Assembly: GCA_022641835.1 (NCBI GenBank)
Contig: CP048724.1
Span: 1 to 64,000, forward strand
Length of the DNA: 64,000 nucleotides
Direction of reading: 5' to 3'
DNA from: Petasospora fabianii
Taxonomy: Eukaryota > Ascomycota > Saccharomycetes > Phaffomycetales > Wickerhamomycetaceae
A model generated the notes under the pieces. The model saw only the letters and a list, made by a program, of their open reading frames with translations, was not told the DNA's origin and did not search any database. Positions 26,332 through 36,579 of the stretch are shown piece by piece; positions within the stretch are counted from its first letter, which is position 1, and each line of letters begins with the position of its first letter. The position numbers were made by a program, and so were the translations under genes.

Positions 26332-27344
26332 TGGGCGCGTCGGACGGCGCTGTGTTATGTTGACGCAAGCGCTGAGGGAGAGATCGCAGATCATCAGGGG
26401 GAAAATCCAAACAAACTGACAATCGCGCGGTCGCATCAAAGGAAATAACCGACACCATCTAATGGTCGATAGCAAGATACCTTAAAGCTGTAGATATTAT
26501 TGCTGGGTCATTCTCTTCTGCTTCTTTCTCGGATTTCCGCCCGTTGTAGCGCTGACCAGGCATCGTGACTGTTTACTTGTTCCTGCATTGTAAGTCGCCT
26601 AGAAGCAGCCCTGGTGCCTTTCTGCGAAAGCCAGCAGTCCAGTCATCACCAGTCAGTTCGTTGAGTGGAAATCCACTAAATAATAGTGCTCCTACGTGAC
26701 CCATGTAACATCTATACATTGATGACTTGGTGGTACTTGAAGGAGATAGCTTTTGGGGAGAACCTGCAATTCAAATTCGGGATCATCTCAATAGAGGTCG
26801 CCTCATGGCGTTCTGGCACATCTTTTGTGCCCCGAGTTGCTAGACATTTCCTGTGCAGCTGCCAATATTTCCAAAAAATAAAAAAATAAACTCGTTGCCT
26901 CCTTTGTAGTTACTTTCTGCTCCTTTGTTAGGTGACCATGGTGACTCGGAAAGGATTCTCTAAAGCATCATGCTGCAGGTATATGCAGGAACACGCGCAG
27001 AGTTGAACACAGGCTAATAGAAATGGTTTGAAGGAGGCATGGTACAGTCCCTTACGGTGAGGCCACCTTAACACCATATCAGACCTTTGTTACTCAGCTT
27101 TATCCGTAATACATCAACATAATCCTGGAACTAGCAGCTTGGTATGTTACAGCTTTAAGAACCCCGCAATTCACTGGACTATACTTTCGAGCGGTCGATA
27201 AACCTCGTTTTATGTTCTGCCGAATGACGTAATGTACGAAACCAACTGGTTCGAAACGGAATGTCGCTGTGGTACACATCGAACCTCGTTTGCTAAAGGC
27301 TTGGGACACGACGCTCTAAAATACCACTTTCTTATGTACCTGCA

Positions 27345-27622
27345 GTAAGGATAGATTGGTTTTTATCATTGTTAGGTGTGTTACGCTAGAAATCTGAGTG
27401 TCTAGCGAGTATTTTGTCTGGAGGTCCGTTTCCCGCGCCCTGCTCTCTCTCACGTGATCGTTATGCTGCCCTGGGGCTTCTCTTACGTGAGAGCTGGCAC
27501 CAATTTCGCGAAACCATTCGCGCTTGCCCAGTGGACACTTCCCCAAAAATTTTTCACACTAATCATGAGGAGCACCACGACCACGACCTCGATCACATAA
27601 CATACTAACCACACATACACAG
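27345..27622 (+). other. Candidate 5' UTR intron of RPL15
   Basis: A perfect TACTAAC branch point (27603-27609) is followed by a pyrimidine/A stretch and CAG at 27620-27622, five bases before the RPL15 ATG. This is the exact 3' arrangement of the other introns in this window. The best upstream donor I see is GTAAGG at 27345-27350, so the 5' end is uncertain. Confidence 0.45.
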
Positions 27623-27627
27623 TCAAA

Positions 27628-28242
27628 ATGGGTGCCTACAAGTACTTGGAAGAGTTGCAGAGAAAGAAGCAGTCTGATGTCAACAGATTCTTGTTCAGAG
27701 TCAGAGTTTGGGAGTACAGACAGAAGAACGTCATTCACCGTGCCTCCAGACCATCTCGTCCAGACAAGGCTAGAAGACTCGGTTACAAGGCCAAGCAGGG
27801 CTTCGTCATCTACCGTGTCAGAGTTAGACGTGGTAACAGAAAGAGACCTGTTCCAAAGGGTGCTACTTACGGTAAGCCAACCAACCAGGGTGTTTCTCAA
27901 TTGAAGTACCAGAAGTCCCTCAGAACCACCGCTGAGGAGCGTGTTGGTCGTCGTGCTGCTAACTTGAGAGTCCTCAACTCTTACTGGGTTAACCAGGACT
28001 CCACCTACAAGTACTTCGAGGTTATCCTCGTTGACCCACAGCACAAGGCTATCAGACGTGACGCCAGATACAACTGGATCGCTAAGCCAGTGCACAAGCA
28101 CCGTGAGGCCAGAGGTCTTACCGCTGCTGGTAAGAAGTCCAGAGGTCTCAACAAGGGCCACAGATACAACAACACCAAGGCCGGTCGTCGTCACACCTGG
28201 AAGAGACAGAACACTCTCTCCCTCTGGAGATACCGTTCTTAA
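27628..28242 (+). CDS. RPL15: 60S ribosomal protein L15 (eL15)
   Basis: A 204-residue cytosolic large-subunit protein. It starts [21 protein letters not shown] and ends [12 protein letters not shown], both near-invariant in eukaryotic L15. It is very basic throughout and binds 25S/5.8S rRNA. The length equals that of S. cerevisiae Rpl15 (204 aa). It has extreme codon bias (AGA, CGT, AAG, TTG, CTC), as for an abundant protein. There is no intron in the coding part, but the sequence just before the ATG looks like an intron end. The long open frame on the opposite strand is a by-product of the biased codons. Confidence 0.98.
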   Translation: MGAYKYLEELQRKKQSDVNRFLFRVRVWEYRQKNVIHRASRPSRPDKARRLGYKAKQGFVIYRVRVRRGNRKRPVPKGATYGKPTNQGVSQLKYQKSLRTTAEERVGRRAANLRVLNSYWVNQDSTYKYFEVILVDPQHKAIRRDARYNWIAKPVHKHREARGLTAAGKKSRGLNKGHRYNNTKAGRRHTWKRQNTLSLWRYRS

Positions 28243-28752
28243 GCGCGCTCTCGCTAACCTCGCGGTTTGCGGAACGATGCTATATACCTCTGCAGTGGCT
28301 GTTGTTTCGGATTTTTGTCGCTGTGTGTTGAATTAGTAGAGGTGGTATTGTTATATTGAATAAAAAGATATTGAGTGCTCTAAAACCAGCTGTAGCGACT
28401 TCATCGAAATAAATAAATCACTAAGTGCAAAGTACTGCATAACTATCCGTCTAGTTCTCATCGCCTACACTTACGTGTGGCTGCCAGAGACCTCCCGCCG
28501 GCCCGCGATTATCGCGACTGCTGACTCCAGCGGTGTGTGAAAATTGGATTAATTTGGGGGCAGAGACAGGAGCAATTGGAATTTAAGCTCGCCATTGCCC
28601 TATACAGGACGACTCCAGGATCTTCTACAGCTCTCCAGACGACGCCCTGTGCCCCTGTGCGAACACCGCCTAACGCTTTCCTCCTTAGAAGGTTATCCTG
28701 AGCCCATCCGCCTGTCTCTGTCCCCACTTCCCTGTTCACTCACATCTCCACA
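28243..28752. other. Intergenic region upstream of ADE17
   Basis: 510 bp holding the RPL15 3' end (AATAAAAAG near 28359) and the ADE17 promoter, which is C-rich close to the ATG (28600-28750). I saw no TGACTC (Gcn4/Bas1) site near the ATG and no other gene. Confidence 0.45.
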
Positions 28753-30522
28753 ATGGCCTACTCCAAGACCGCCATCCTCTCTGTCTACGACAAAACCGGC
28801 CTGTTGGACCTCGCCAAGGGCCTCAACCAGCAGAATGTCCGTATCCTCGCCTCTGGTGGTACCGCCAAGATGCTTCGTGAGGCTGGCTTCCCAGTTGACG
28901 ATGTCTCCTCCATCACCCATGCCCCAGAGATGCTCGGTGGCCGTGTCAAGACATTGCACCCAGCCGTCCATGGTGGTATTCTCGCTAGAGACCTAGAGTC
29001 CGACGAGAAGGACTTGAAGGACCAGCAGATCGAGAAGGTTGACTTCGTCGTCTGTAACTTGTACCCATTCAAGGAAACCATCTCCAAGATCGGTGTCACC
29101 ATTGCTGAGGCCGTCGAAGAGGTTGACATCGGTGGTGTCACTCTCCTTAGAGCCGCTGCTAAGAACCACTCCAGAGTCACCATTCTCTCTGATCCTCAGG
29201 ACTACCCTGAGTTCCTCAAGGAGCTCTCTTCTGGTGAGATCTCTCAGGAAGCTAGAAACAAGTTTGCCCTCAAGGCCTTTGAGCACACCGCTGACTATGA
29301 CGCCGCCATCTCCGACTTCTTTAGAAAGCAGTACGCCGAGGGCAAGTCCCAGTTGCCGCTCCGTTACGGTGCTAACCCACACCAGAAGCCAGCACAGGCC
29401 TACGTTACCCACAATGACTTGCCATTCAAGGTTTTGTCCGGTTCCCCAGGTTACATCAACTTGCTTGATGCCTTGAACTCCTGGCCATTGGTCAAGGAGC
29501 TTTCTGCCTCCTTGAACCTCCCAGCAGCTGCCTCTTTCAAGCACGTCTCTCCAGCTGGTGCTGCTGTTGGTTTGCCATTGTCCGATGTTGAGAAGCAGCT
29601 GTACTTTGTGCAGGACATTGAGAACCTTTCTCCATTGGCTAATGCTTACGCCAGAGCTAGAGGTGCCGACAGAATGTCCTCCTTCGGTGACTGGATCGCT
29701 CTTTCTAACATTGTTGACTTGCCAACTGCCCAGATCATTTCCAAGGAGGTCTCTGATGGTGTCATTGCTCCAGGTTATGAGCCAGAGGCCCTTGAGTTGT
29801 TGAAGAAGAAGAAGGGTGGTAAGTACTGTGTTCTCCAGATTGATCCAAACTACACCCCAGACACAACCGAGTCCAGACAAGTTTATGGTATCACTTTGCA
29901 GCAAAAGAGAAACGACGCCATCATCAACAAGTCCACTTTCAAGGAAATTGTCTCCAACAACAAGGACCTTACAGAGCAGGCCATCATTGACTTGACTGTT
30001 GCTACCATTGCATTGAAGTACACACAGTCGAACTCCGTCTGTTACGCTAAGAATGGTATGGTTATTGGTCTTGGTGCCGGTCAGCAGTCCAGAATTCACT
30101 GTACCAGACTTGCCGGTGAAAAGGCTGATAACTGGTGGTTGAGACAGCATCCAAGAGTTTTGGGCTTCAAGTGGGCCAAGGGTACCAAGAGACCAGACAA
30201 ATCTAATGCCATTGACTTGTTCGTCACTGGTCAGATCCCAACTTCTGAGCCAGAGAAGTCTGAGTACGAGGCCAAGTTTGCTGAACTTCCAGCTCCATTG
30301 ACCGAGGAGGAGAAGAAGGAGTGGTTGGCTAAGTTGAACAACGTTGCTCTCTCTTCTGACGCTTTCTTCCCATTCCCAGATAACGTCTACAGAGCTGCTA
30401 GATCTGGTGTCAAGTACATTGCTGCCCCATCTGGTTCCGTTCAGGATGCTGCTGTCTTTGCAGCTGCTAACTCTTTCGACATGGTCTACGTTGAGAACCC
30501 AATTCGTTTGTTCCACCACTAA
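28753..30522 (+). CDS. ADE17: Bifunctional AICAR transformylase / IMP cyclohydrolase
   Basis: A 589-residue enzyme for the last two steps of de novo IMP synthesis: formyl transfer from 10-formyl-THF to AICAR, then ring closure. The N-terminal cyclohydrolase domain (about 1-200) shows [30 protein letters not shown] and [18 protein letters not shown]. The C-terminal transformylase has the catalytic Lys-His in [23 protein letters not shown], and [11 protein letters not shown]. The length matches yeast Ade16/Ade17 (591/592). Strong codon bias indicates high expression. The family has two copies in S. cerevisiae (ADE16, ADE17), so the symbol does not imply a one-to-one relation. It is a single exon. 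Confidence 0.97.
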   Translation: MAYSKTAILSVYDKTGLLDLAKGLNQQNVRILASGGTAKMLREAGFPVDDVSSITHAPEMLGGRVKTLHPAVHGGILARDLESDEKDLKDQQIEKVDFVVCNLYPFKETISKIGVTIAEAVEEVDIGGVTLLRAAAKNHSRVTILSDPQDYPEFLKELSSGEISQEARNKFALKAFEHTADYDAAISDFFRKQYAEGKSQLPLRYGANPHQKPAQAYVTHNDLPFKVLSGSPGYINLLDALNSWPLVKELSASLNLPAAASFKHVSPAGAAVGLPLSDVEKQLYFVQDIENLSPLANAYARARGADRMSSFGDWIALSNIVDLPTAQIISKEVSDGVIAPGYEPEALELLKKKKGGKYCVLQIDPNYTPDTTESRQVYGITLQQKRNDAIINKSTFKEIVSNNKDLTEQAIIDLTVATIALKYTQSNSVCYAKNGMVIGLGAGQQSRIHCTRLAGEKADNWWLRQHPRVLGFKWAKGTKRPDKSNAIDLFVTGQIPTSEPEKSEYEAKFAELPAPLTEEEKKEWLAKLNNVALSSDAFFPFPDNVYRAARSGVKYIAAPSGSVQDAAVFAAANSFDMVYVENPIRLFHH

Positions 30523-31386
30523 GTTAATCTTTGAGTTCTGGTAATTGTACATTGGTTTCAACTTCGTCATATTTCTTTCTCATTACTCGTTGTTCTTTGC
30601 AGGTTTAATAAATACGTACATGTTGATTGATTGAAAAAAAGAATACGGATCAGTAGTTTTTACGTAACTATAATTAACTATATGATAGAAGGAGAATTGG
30701 TAGTTGACGCAACCGACCTAATCAGGCTACAAGATGAAAAACAGACGTTGATGCGACAAAACATGTCATTGGCATAAGCCAGAGCTATATAAGTTGATCT
30801 GTTTGCAACATGGTTTTACCCAAGTGATCAGCGGCCCAAAAAGACCTACACAGCGTCCAGGAATATGTTGCTGTGGAGCCATACGGTCGAACTCAATTAC
30901 CAGGTCACCGTGAGGATTCCCGATAAGAATTCAAAACCGACCCCACTCGCTCTGCAATCTGTCGTCGGGGTCTTCCCTGCCCCATCATCCGCAGATGTAC
31001 GCCCAGTCGGCAGAATCCACACACCGCTCAACCTCCCGTAGGAAGGACCAGTGTGAGAAACGGCACAAGTGACCGGGCGAAGGAGCTTGCCTCGCGAGCG
31101 ACGAACTGCCAGGAGCCGTTACTACAGCTTTCCAATGGCAACCCGGAGGTTTAGCCAAAGGTCCACTGAGTCGTCCCCTGACACAGATTGGTGTTGAAGA
31201 AGAAGAAATAGGAGAGCGTAGTAGAGTGTGCAGTTGAAAATTTTCCTAGTGGTTTTTATATAGCGCCGCGATCGCAGAATAGCTCATCGCACCCGGACAC
31301 CACTTCAAGAGAAACTTCTTGTAGGGCAGATGTAACGACATGATGTCTCTTCATGTGGCTCAAACTTTGGACCACCATATACAAAG
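30523..31386. other. Intergenic region upstream of BMT6
   Basis: 864 bp. The ADE17 3' end is followed by mixed-composition sequence without coding signals, and a short minus-strand frame (31256-31564) runs into BMT6. TTTATATAG near 31255 could act as a TATA for BMT6. I see no RNA gene I can support. Confidence 0.4.
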
Positions 31387-32418
31387 ATGAGCAGAAGAGC
31401 ACAGAAGTACAAAGAGAGACATGGCCTTGGTGGTGAAGGAAGTAGAGATTTGGAAAATGAGTACGAGGATGAAGTACACGTGCATGATCTACAACCACAG
31501 CTTCAGGAGACGCTTGCAACTGTACCAGCAGCACCAAAAACTGCACTGCCTCCAAACGATACATTAGGACTATTCCACAACACCTTCAGATTTTTATTTG
31601 ACTCTCCAAACTTGGAATCATTCATCCAAACCGTAAAGGGAGATCTTTTCAACAGAGATTATATCAAGGCCTTTGGAGATGATGACAGACGTATGGCCTA
31701 CTGCACAAGATGGACTCCAGCAAGATCCCTGGCATATGCCTCCTTATTCTCTGAGCTGACCCCTGTTGCTACAACCATTGGTTCACAGGACTCAAAAATA
31801 TTAGCAATTGGTGGTGGCGCCTGCGGTGAACTGGTCGCATTCTCTTCTATTTACACTCAGATGCAAGCTTTGAAGGAGGGTGACGATGCATACACCACCA
31901 AGATCAACATCAACCTGATTGATATCGCTGACTGGAGTTTAATCTCCAATAAGATCACTAGTCAGATTCAGAAAAAATGGGTTTACCAAAATCCAGATTC
32001 CATCAATGTCTCATTCACACATGATGATGTGCTGAAGACGGACCCGTCTAAGCTTGGTCTTTCGGATCTTGATCTTGTGACGTTGATGTTCACTACGAAC
32101 GAGCTCTTCGCTGAAGACAAGGCAGCATCTCTCCGATTCTTCCAATCATTAAACAGGGAATGTAGTGATGGTACCTTGCTCCTTATCACTGAAAGTGCTG
32201 GAAGTTACAGCCATATAACAGTTGGTACCAAGAAGTTCCCTATTCAGTTCTTGATCGATACCATTCTCCTTGGGAAAGATCAGAAATCTGGTGACTGGGA
32301 GGTGATCAGTCAAAGTGACAGCTGTTGGTATAGATGTGGTAACAACTTGGAGTATCCATTGAAGCTGGAGAACATGAGATTTTTCTATCGACTTTACAGA
32401 AAGAAAACGTCAACATGA
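31387..32418 (+). CDS. BMT6: 25S rRNA (uracil-N3)-methyltransferase Bmt6
   Basis: A 343-residue SAM-dependent enzyme. S. cerevisiae Bmt6 makes m3U2843 in 25S rRNA during nucleolar large-subunit assembly. A short basic, disordered start (MSRRAQKYKERHGLGGEG) fits an RNA-binding/nucleolar N-terminus. The body opens LGLFHNTFRFLFDSPNLESFIQTVKGDLFNRDY and contains ILAIGGGACGELVAF, the glycine-rich SAM loop (about residues 137-151). The later NINLIDIADWS would be the acidic loop binding the adenosyl ribose. The size agrees with the 365-aa yeast protein. It is convergent with RPL22. Confidence 0.87.
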   Translation: MSRRAQKYKERHGLGGEGSRDLENEYEDEVHVHDLQPQLQETLATVPAAPKTALPPNDTLGLFHNTFRFLFDSPNLESFIQTVKGDLFNRDYIKAFGDDDRRMAYCTRWTPARSLAYASLFSELTPVATTIGSQDSKILAIGGGACGELVAFSSIYTQMQALKEGDDAYTTKININLIDIADWSLISNKITSQIQKKWVYQNPDSINVSFTHDDVLKTDPSKLGLSDLDLVTLMFTTNELFAEDKAASLRFFQSLNRECSDGTLLLITESAGSYSHITVGTKKFPIQFLIDTILLGKDQKSGDWEVISQSDSCWYRCGNNLEYPLKLENMRFFYRLYRKKTST

Positions 32419-32665
32419 AGCATATATAACGATATAATCTTGACATCGAATCACGAAAGTATAGCATTGGGGCCCAACACTTTGTAGAAGACAAGATATA
32501 GGTTACACCTACAAGAGCAGCTACGCTCGGTATACTTTCAATTGAGATCATCAATTCCTATTTTATAAACCCAGAAACCCATAACACATGAAAGCAAAAA
32601 AGCAGAAGAAAAGAGAAATTAAATAACTAAACGAATCATCAATAGATAACCATCAATTACTTAAT

Positions 32666-33204
32666 TTACTCCTCGTCCTCCTCCTCAGCGTCAACAGAGT
32701 AGAAGGCCAACTTGTAGACACCCTGCTTGACAGAGACGAATCTGATCCAGTCTCTAACCTGGTTCTTCTTCAAGTACTTCTTGGTGAGGTACTTCAAGTA
32801 CTTACCAGAGAACTTAGTGGTGGAGACAATGGTGACAGTGTTACCGTTCTCCTCGATAGTGATGTCGTTACCCAAGTTACCAACATGACCGTCAACCTTA
32901 ATCTTGTCGTTCAAGTACTTGACGTAAGAAGATGGGTCGAAGACCTCGTTCTCAACTGGAGCGGAAACATCGACGGTGAACTTCTTAGCGGCCTTAGCCT
33001 TCTTGTTGGTCTGTAGATAGAGAGCTGTTAGTAAACTGAGCCTACTGCTATTACGAGTCTCAAAAGAGCACCGCAAAATTCAGCAAAGCCTGGGGAAACC
33101 AGAGAGAAGAAGTGAACACTAGACTATTGTTGTTAAGTACCACATCGATACACTCTGAGCCCTTGGACCCTCTGAGCTGGTTGATCACTTACGATTGGAG
33201 CCAT
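32666..33204 (-). CDS. RPL22: 60S ribosomal protein L22 (eL22), one intron
   Basis: Exon 1 is 33193-33204 (MAPI) and exon 2 is 32666-33010 ([21 protein letters not shown]...). The intron is 182 nt (33011-33192) with GTAAGT, TACTAAC (33027-33033) and CAG. The spliced product is 118 aa. It has [24 protein letters not shown] and the acidic C-terminus VDAEEEDEE typical of eL22. In S. cerevisiae RPL22A/B also have an intron after the first few codons, and Rpl22 binds its own intron to restrain splicing, so autoregulation is possible here. An unspliced reading would wrongly start inside the intron at 33076. It is divergent from DDC1 with 287 bp between starts. Confidence 0.95.
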
Positions 33205-33355
33205 TGTGTAGAACTTTGTTGGGGTGATCTTTCTAACAGTGGTGATTAGAAGAGAAGACTACGACTTGTGAAAAATTTCAAAAGTTGTTTGAGGTTTCGC
33301 GAGTGGTTTGAGATGTTTGTTGCACGTACCAGGTTTAACGTTTTAGCAGCCGTCA

Positions 33356-33371
33356 CTGGTGTTTGGATGTA
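33356..33371 (-). promoter_or_regulatory. RPL22 promoter element shared with RPP0
   Basis: CTGGTGTTTGGATGTA, 15 of 16 bases identical to 24010-24025 in the RPP0 promoter and in the same orientation to its gene, 152-167 bp before the RPL22 ATG. It also lies in the DDC1 upstream region. Confidence 0.5.
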
Positions 33372-33491
33372 CGCGGGCTCGTAACACTTCCGTATCGCGA
33401 TTCCAGACGCGTACTTGCGGAGAAGGAGAAGACACGTTAGTATGGTATATGGTGAACTTAGAAACCCTACAACACAAAGAGCCCAGCGGAT

Positions 33492-35081
33492 ATGTCATTT
33501 GAGGCTGTAATAGATGATCAAGACTCTAAGCAGTTCTGGTCGCGCTGCCTCCATGCGCTCTCAGTGCTCACGGATGATATCATCTTTACAGCAACGCCCA
33601 CGACACTCATCGTTTCTGGAAGAAACACTGGTGATACAACACTTATGGACATTGTTTTCCAACGACAGTTCTTCAAATCATATAAACTTGACATAGACTC
33701 TATTGAAGATGGTGTCTGTCTATGGAACAAGCAATCTGTCTATGCATTCTCGGTAAGGTCCAGATTGTTGTCTATGTTATTCAAGAAACAAGAAGATGAC
33801 GTCCAAACTCTCAGGCTCAGCTTTGACGCTACGGAAGGATGCCCAATCAACGTCAGATACCGTCTTCAAATAGAAGTTATTACTAAGAGCAATATTCTCA
33901 AAAAGTTCACACCATACTACGTCCCCTGTATGCCACAGTTGTCAAAACTTGCGGATTATTACAAAGAGGACTTCCACAAGCAGAAAAAGGAGAACAAGCA
34001 CAGACAAGGGGGTACGAACTACATGATGATGGGTAATGCCATGCTGAAGGGCTTTCTTGACAATGTTAGTTCTGTAACTGAGCATTTGAAGTTGGAGGTG
34101 AGTCCACAGAAGTTCAGCATCACTGCTTTCACGCGGGGTATCTATATCAAGGAAAAGGAGATCTTGAAACAGCCGATGGCGGTCAACATGCAGTTCAGGT
34201 CAGATGATTTGCATTCACTAGAGATGGGTGACGAGACTACGAGTATGGTGTTAAGACTCAAGGATTTCAAGAACTTTTTAACGCTGGGGCAGCCAGGCGA
34301 GGTCACAGAATGCTACTTTCGCAAAGCGGGAGATTCAATTTTATTTGAGATCCTGAAAAATCATGTTACTGTCCAATTGATTCAGGACACCGATGGTGAG
34401 AATCATATCGTGAATGATAAGCCAGCAAAGACAACGAAGAAACATCAAGGTTCAGTACAGACTTCAATGCAACCATCAACGAGGGAAACAACTTCACTTA
34501 TCCCAACTAGACACAACGAGACAGATGTTCACCCAATAGATCAACACAACCAGACTGCGAATCAGCCACTGTTTGTTCACGATGATGAACTTGATGACGA
34601 AACAGGTGCATACTCTATACACAACCCGGCTCAAATGCCAGCCACGACAGGTACAAAAAGTACCAAAAACATCCACAATAATGATAATGATAGTACTAAT
34701 GCTAATGCTAATGACAATAACGATGAAGAAGAAGAAGAGCAGTTTGCTGCAGGAGGCACTGACATTGGCTCCGATGATGATGGTGTTAATGATGAAAATA
34801 TTGCTAACGGTGCGAGAACATCCAACCGCAGCCAAGGTGAAGACGATCAACAGCAGATCACATGGGGTGATTCAACTGCTGAGAATTTGACATTGAAGAG
34901 GCTAATGGGTACAAGAGAACAAGTGCTAGAGAATGCCAAAGCTGATTATCTCAACGGGATCAAGAAGAGAAAATCGGAACAGAAGAGAACGGAGAATGAG
35001 AGTGAAAGGGAGCAGAGTGAGGAGGCAGACATGCTTGGTCCTACTCAAAATATTGTCAAGGCTACAGGATTGTTCGATTAG
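33492..35081 (+). CDS. DDC1: DNA-damage checkpoint clamp subunit Ddc1/Rad9
   Basis: A 529-residue homologue of Ddc1 (Rad9 in other eukaryotes), a subunit of the 9-1-1 PCNA-like clamp that is loaded at damaged DNA and activates Mec1. The Rad9 fold covers about residues 1-290 (FEAVIDDQDSKQFWSRCLHAL, DDLHSLEMGDETTSMVLRLKDFKNF, ILFEILKNHVTVQLIQD). A disordered tail follows with Asn/Asp/Glu-rich stretches and TQ/SQ-type sites, ending GPTQNIVKATGLFD. The GLFD-type terminus is conserved in Rad9 tails of yeasts. The tail is where Mec1-dependent phosphorylation and Dpb11 binding occur in S. cerevisiae. It is convergent with MPC1. Confidence 0.88.
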   Translation: MSFEAVIDDQDSKQFWSRCLHALSVLTDDIIFTATPTTLIVSGRNTGDTTLMDIVFQRQFFKSYKLDIDSIEDGVCLWNKQSVYAFSVRSRLLSMLFKKQEDDVQTLRLSFDATEGCPINVRYRLQIEVITKSNILKKFTPYYVPCMPQLSKLADYYKEDFHKQKKENKHRQGGTNYMMMGNAMLKGFLDNVSSVTEHLKLEVSPQKFSITAFTRGIYIKEKEILKQPMAVNMQFRSDDLHSLEMGDETTSMVLRLKDFKNFLTLGQPGEVTECYFRKAGDSILFEILKNHVTVQLIQDTDGENHIVNDKPAKTTKKHQGSVQTSMQPSTRETTSLIPTRHNETDVHPIDQHNQTANQPLFVHDDELDDETGAYSIHNPAQMPATTGTKSTKNIHNNDNDSTNANANDNNDEEEEEQFAAGGTDIGSDDDGVNDENIANGARTSNRSQGEDDQQQITWGDSTAENLTLKRLMGTREQVLENAKADYLNGIKKRKSEQKRTENESEREQSEEADMLGPTQNIVKATGLFD

Positions 35082-35258
35082 AACGATTTGAATATTTGTT
35101 GATATAGTTATTATGAATATCTTATCCTCTTTGCACAATATGGCATCAGAGTACGAATGGGTCATGAACTGGGTCAATGGCGTAGGAAAAACAGTTAAGC
35201 GGAAGAAGCGGCTGAGATGTGGAGACATATCAAAGCCGCATAATGGGGCCCTCAATCT

Positions 35259-35702
35259 TCATTTCTTGACAGGGACGACATTTTCTTTACCGCCAAGATA
35301 CCAGTAATTCAGCCATCTGTAACCCTGGCCAAGCTGAGCAGCCTCATTGATAACGTGACAGCCGAAGAGGAGGAAGTTTCTTGGAGTGACAGCAAGGGCA
35401 TATCTCATGAACACAGCAGAGTAGAGGGTAAGGGCACCAGTCATGGTACCGGAAATGGTCTCTGGATCCTTCTTCAAGTCATAGATGGCAGCGATAGGGA
35501 TACCGAAGTTGGATACAGGTCCCCAGAAGTGGGTTGTGAAGAGATACCTGTGGAGGATAGGTTAGTACCGAACATGATGGACCCAGACCGTGGGGTTGCT
35601 GTTGGGGTGTATGACGTACTTGAAGTTCTCCTTGTTGAAGAGTGTAGCGGTAAGCTTCTGAGAGACCTTCTGAGAGGCTACACGGTTGGCCTGCTGAGAC
35701 AT
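35259..35702 (-). CDS. MPC1: Mitochondrial pyruvate carrier subunit Mpc1, one intron
   Basis: Exon 1 is 35620-35702 ([20 protein letters not shown]...FNKENF plus two bases) and exon 2 is 35259-35547. The intron is 72 nt (35548-35619, GTACGT, TACTAAC read from 35567 to 35561, CAG). The join restores Lys-Tyr in [21 protein letters not shown]. The 123-aa product then shows [40 protein letters not shown] and [16 protein letters not shown], all Mpc1 hallmarks. Mpc1 pairs with Mpc2/Mpc3 to import pyruvate into the matrix. Without splicing only the C-terminal 72 residues are seen. It is divergent from the RSA1-like gene, 265 bp apart. Confidence 0.95.
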
Positions 35703-35967
35703 TGTGGAGATTGATATGTGGAGCAGTTGCAGGGCTGACGTAAATGGTTGGTAGAGTCTACTAGGGGTCAGTTGATGGCCATTTTTCGGAGTCCCCCACG
35801 CCAGACTGTAATGGGCAAATCGAGCGTGTTCGCGACTTTGCCCTTTTTGAGCATTGCAATCCTTTGAAGCACTAGTCTGTCTCTAGGCTTCACAGAGTAT
35901 CTAGTGGCACACGTTACTGTGCTGTGTGTGTCTCTTTTCTTTTGCTTCTAGTTGATCTGAAGCATAT

Positions 35968-36579
35968 ATGGACCTTATCTATGGAAAGAGGCCGGTATCC
36001 GGTGAAGAAGCCTCGGAGACCAGCAAGAGGACTAAGCTAGACACAGCGGCACTACCTATACATCTACCTGGTAAGGTGGATCAACCAGAGACGTCATTGT
36101 CTGAACAACCAATAGATGTTCCAAATTCAAATCAAGTTTTGCCAAACAATGACGAGGTATCAGGGCCTTCAAGTGTCACCTCAGGCACCGGTATCGTTCT
36201 CGAAACACAGGCTGACATCGATGAGTGGATCCGCAAGAGGAAAGAGAACTGGATGAAAAAGATCTCGAATAAGAGGCATGCAGACGATGAGCAAGGAAAA
36301 CCAAAAGTTGCCTCCACGGACTCTCGATTGCCTTCTAAAGTAAATCAGCGTGGAGAAAAGAGTAATAATCCTGTTAACAATGCCAGAGATCAAGGACGAG
36401 CAAAAGACAATCATAACCTCGGACCTCGAAACAGGAATAACAACACCCGTCAGCCCAAAAATAACTTTAATCTAAACAATGCCATCATCCAGAGAGAGCT
36501 ATCTCGAGAGAATGAACGTGTGTTGGATGTAATCAAGGAGCTGTTTGACCAGGGCATTGTTCCAAGGGAGTCGAGATGA
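35968..36579 (+). CDS. Rsa1/NUFIP-like box C/D snoRNP assembly factor
   Basis: A 203-residue, mostly disordered, charged protein. Residues 75-100 (IVLETQADIDEWIRKRKENW) resemble the NUFIP1/Rsa1 conserved PEP-type segment (LDTPEEI-KWI-ERRKN) that contacts Snu13. The C-terminal IIQRELSRENERVLDVIKELFDQGIV resembles the LL-REI--ERN-ILQCIRYIV end of the same family. Rsa1 bridges Snu13 to the R2TP chaperone for C/D snoRNP and 60S assembly. It is shorter than S. cerevisiae Rsa1 (381 aa). The match rests on two short motifs, so the call is moderate. The next gene downstream on the same strand is ERO1. Confidence 0.55.
   Translation: MDLIYGKRPVSGEEASETSKRTKLDTAALPIHLPGKVDQPETSLSEQPIDVPNSNQVLPNNDEVSGPSSVTSGTGIVLETQADIDEWIRKRKENWMKKISNKRHADDEQGKPKVASTDSRLPSKVNQRGEKSNNPVNNARDQGRAKDNHNLGPRNRNNNTRQPKNNFNLNNAIIQRELSRENERVLDVIKELFDQGIVPRESR

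Larger units (their letters stand above)
26304..27627. other. 1.3-kb divergent intergenic region upstream of RPL15
   Basis: No coding frame with domain features. The left part serves the minus-strand Ser/Thr-rich gene. The right part (from about 27300) is RPL15 promoter and 5' UTR, including CACGTG near 27450 and a TTACGTGAG near 27484. A probable UTR intron end is at 27603-27622. GGTTCGAAAC at about 27250 resembles a tRNA B box but has no tRNA fold around it. Confidence 0.5.

Noticed and set aside
27240-27265. GGTTCGAAAC resembling a tRNA B box
   Set aside because: No matching stem or A box upstream.
27559-28194. A 211-codon open frame antisense to RPL15
   Set aside because: The same codon-bias effect in a highly expressed gene; the protein composition is unnatural and without domain.
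28993-30570. A 525-codon open frame antisense to ADE17
   Set aside because: It is a shadow: ADE17 codon bias avoids TTA, CTA and TCA in register, which keeps the antisense frame free of stops. Its translation (Val/Leu/Ser/Trp-rich) shows no domain.
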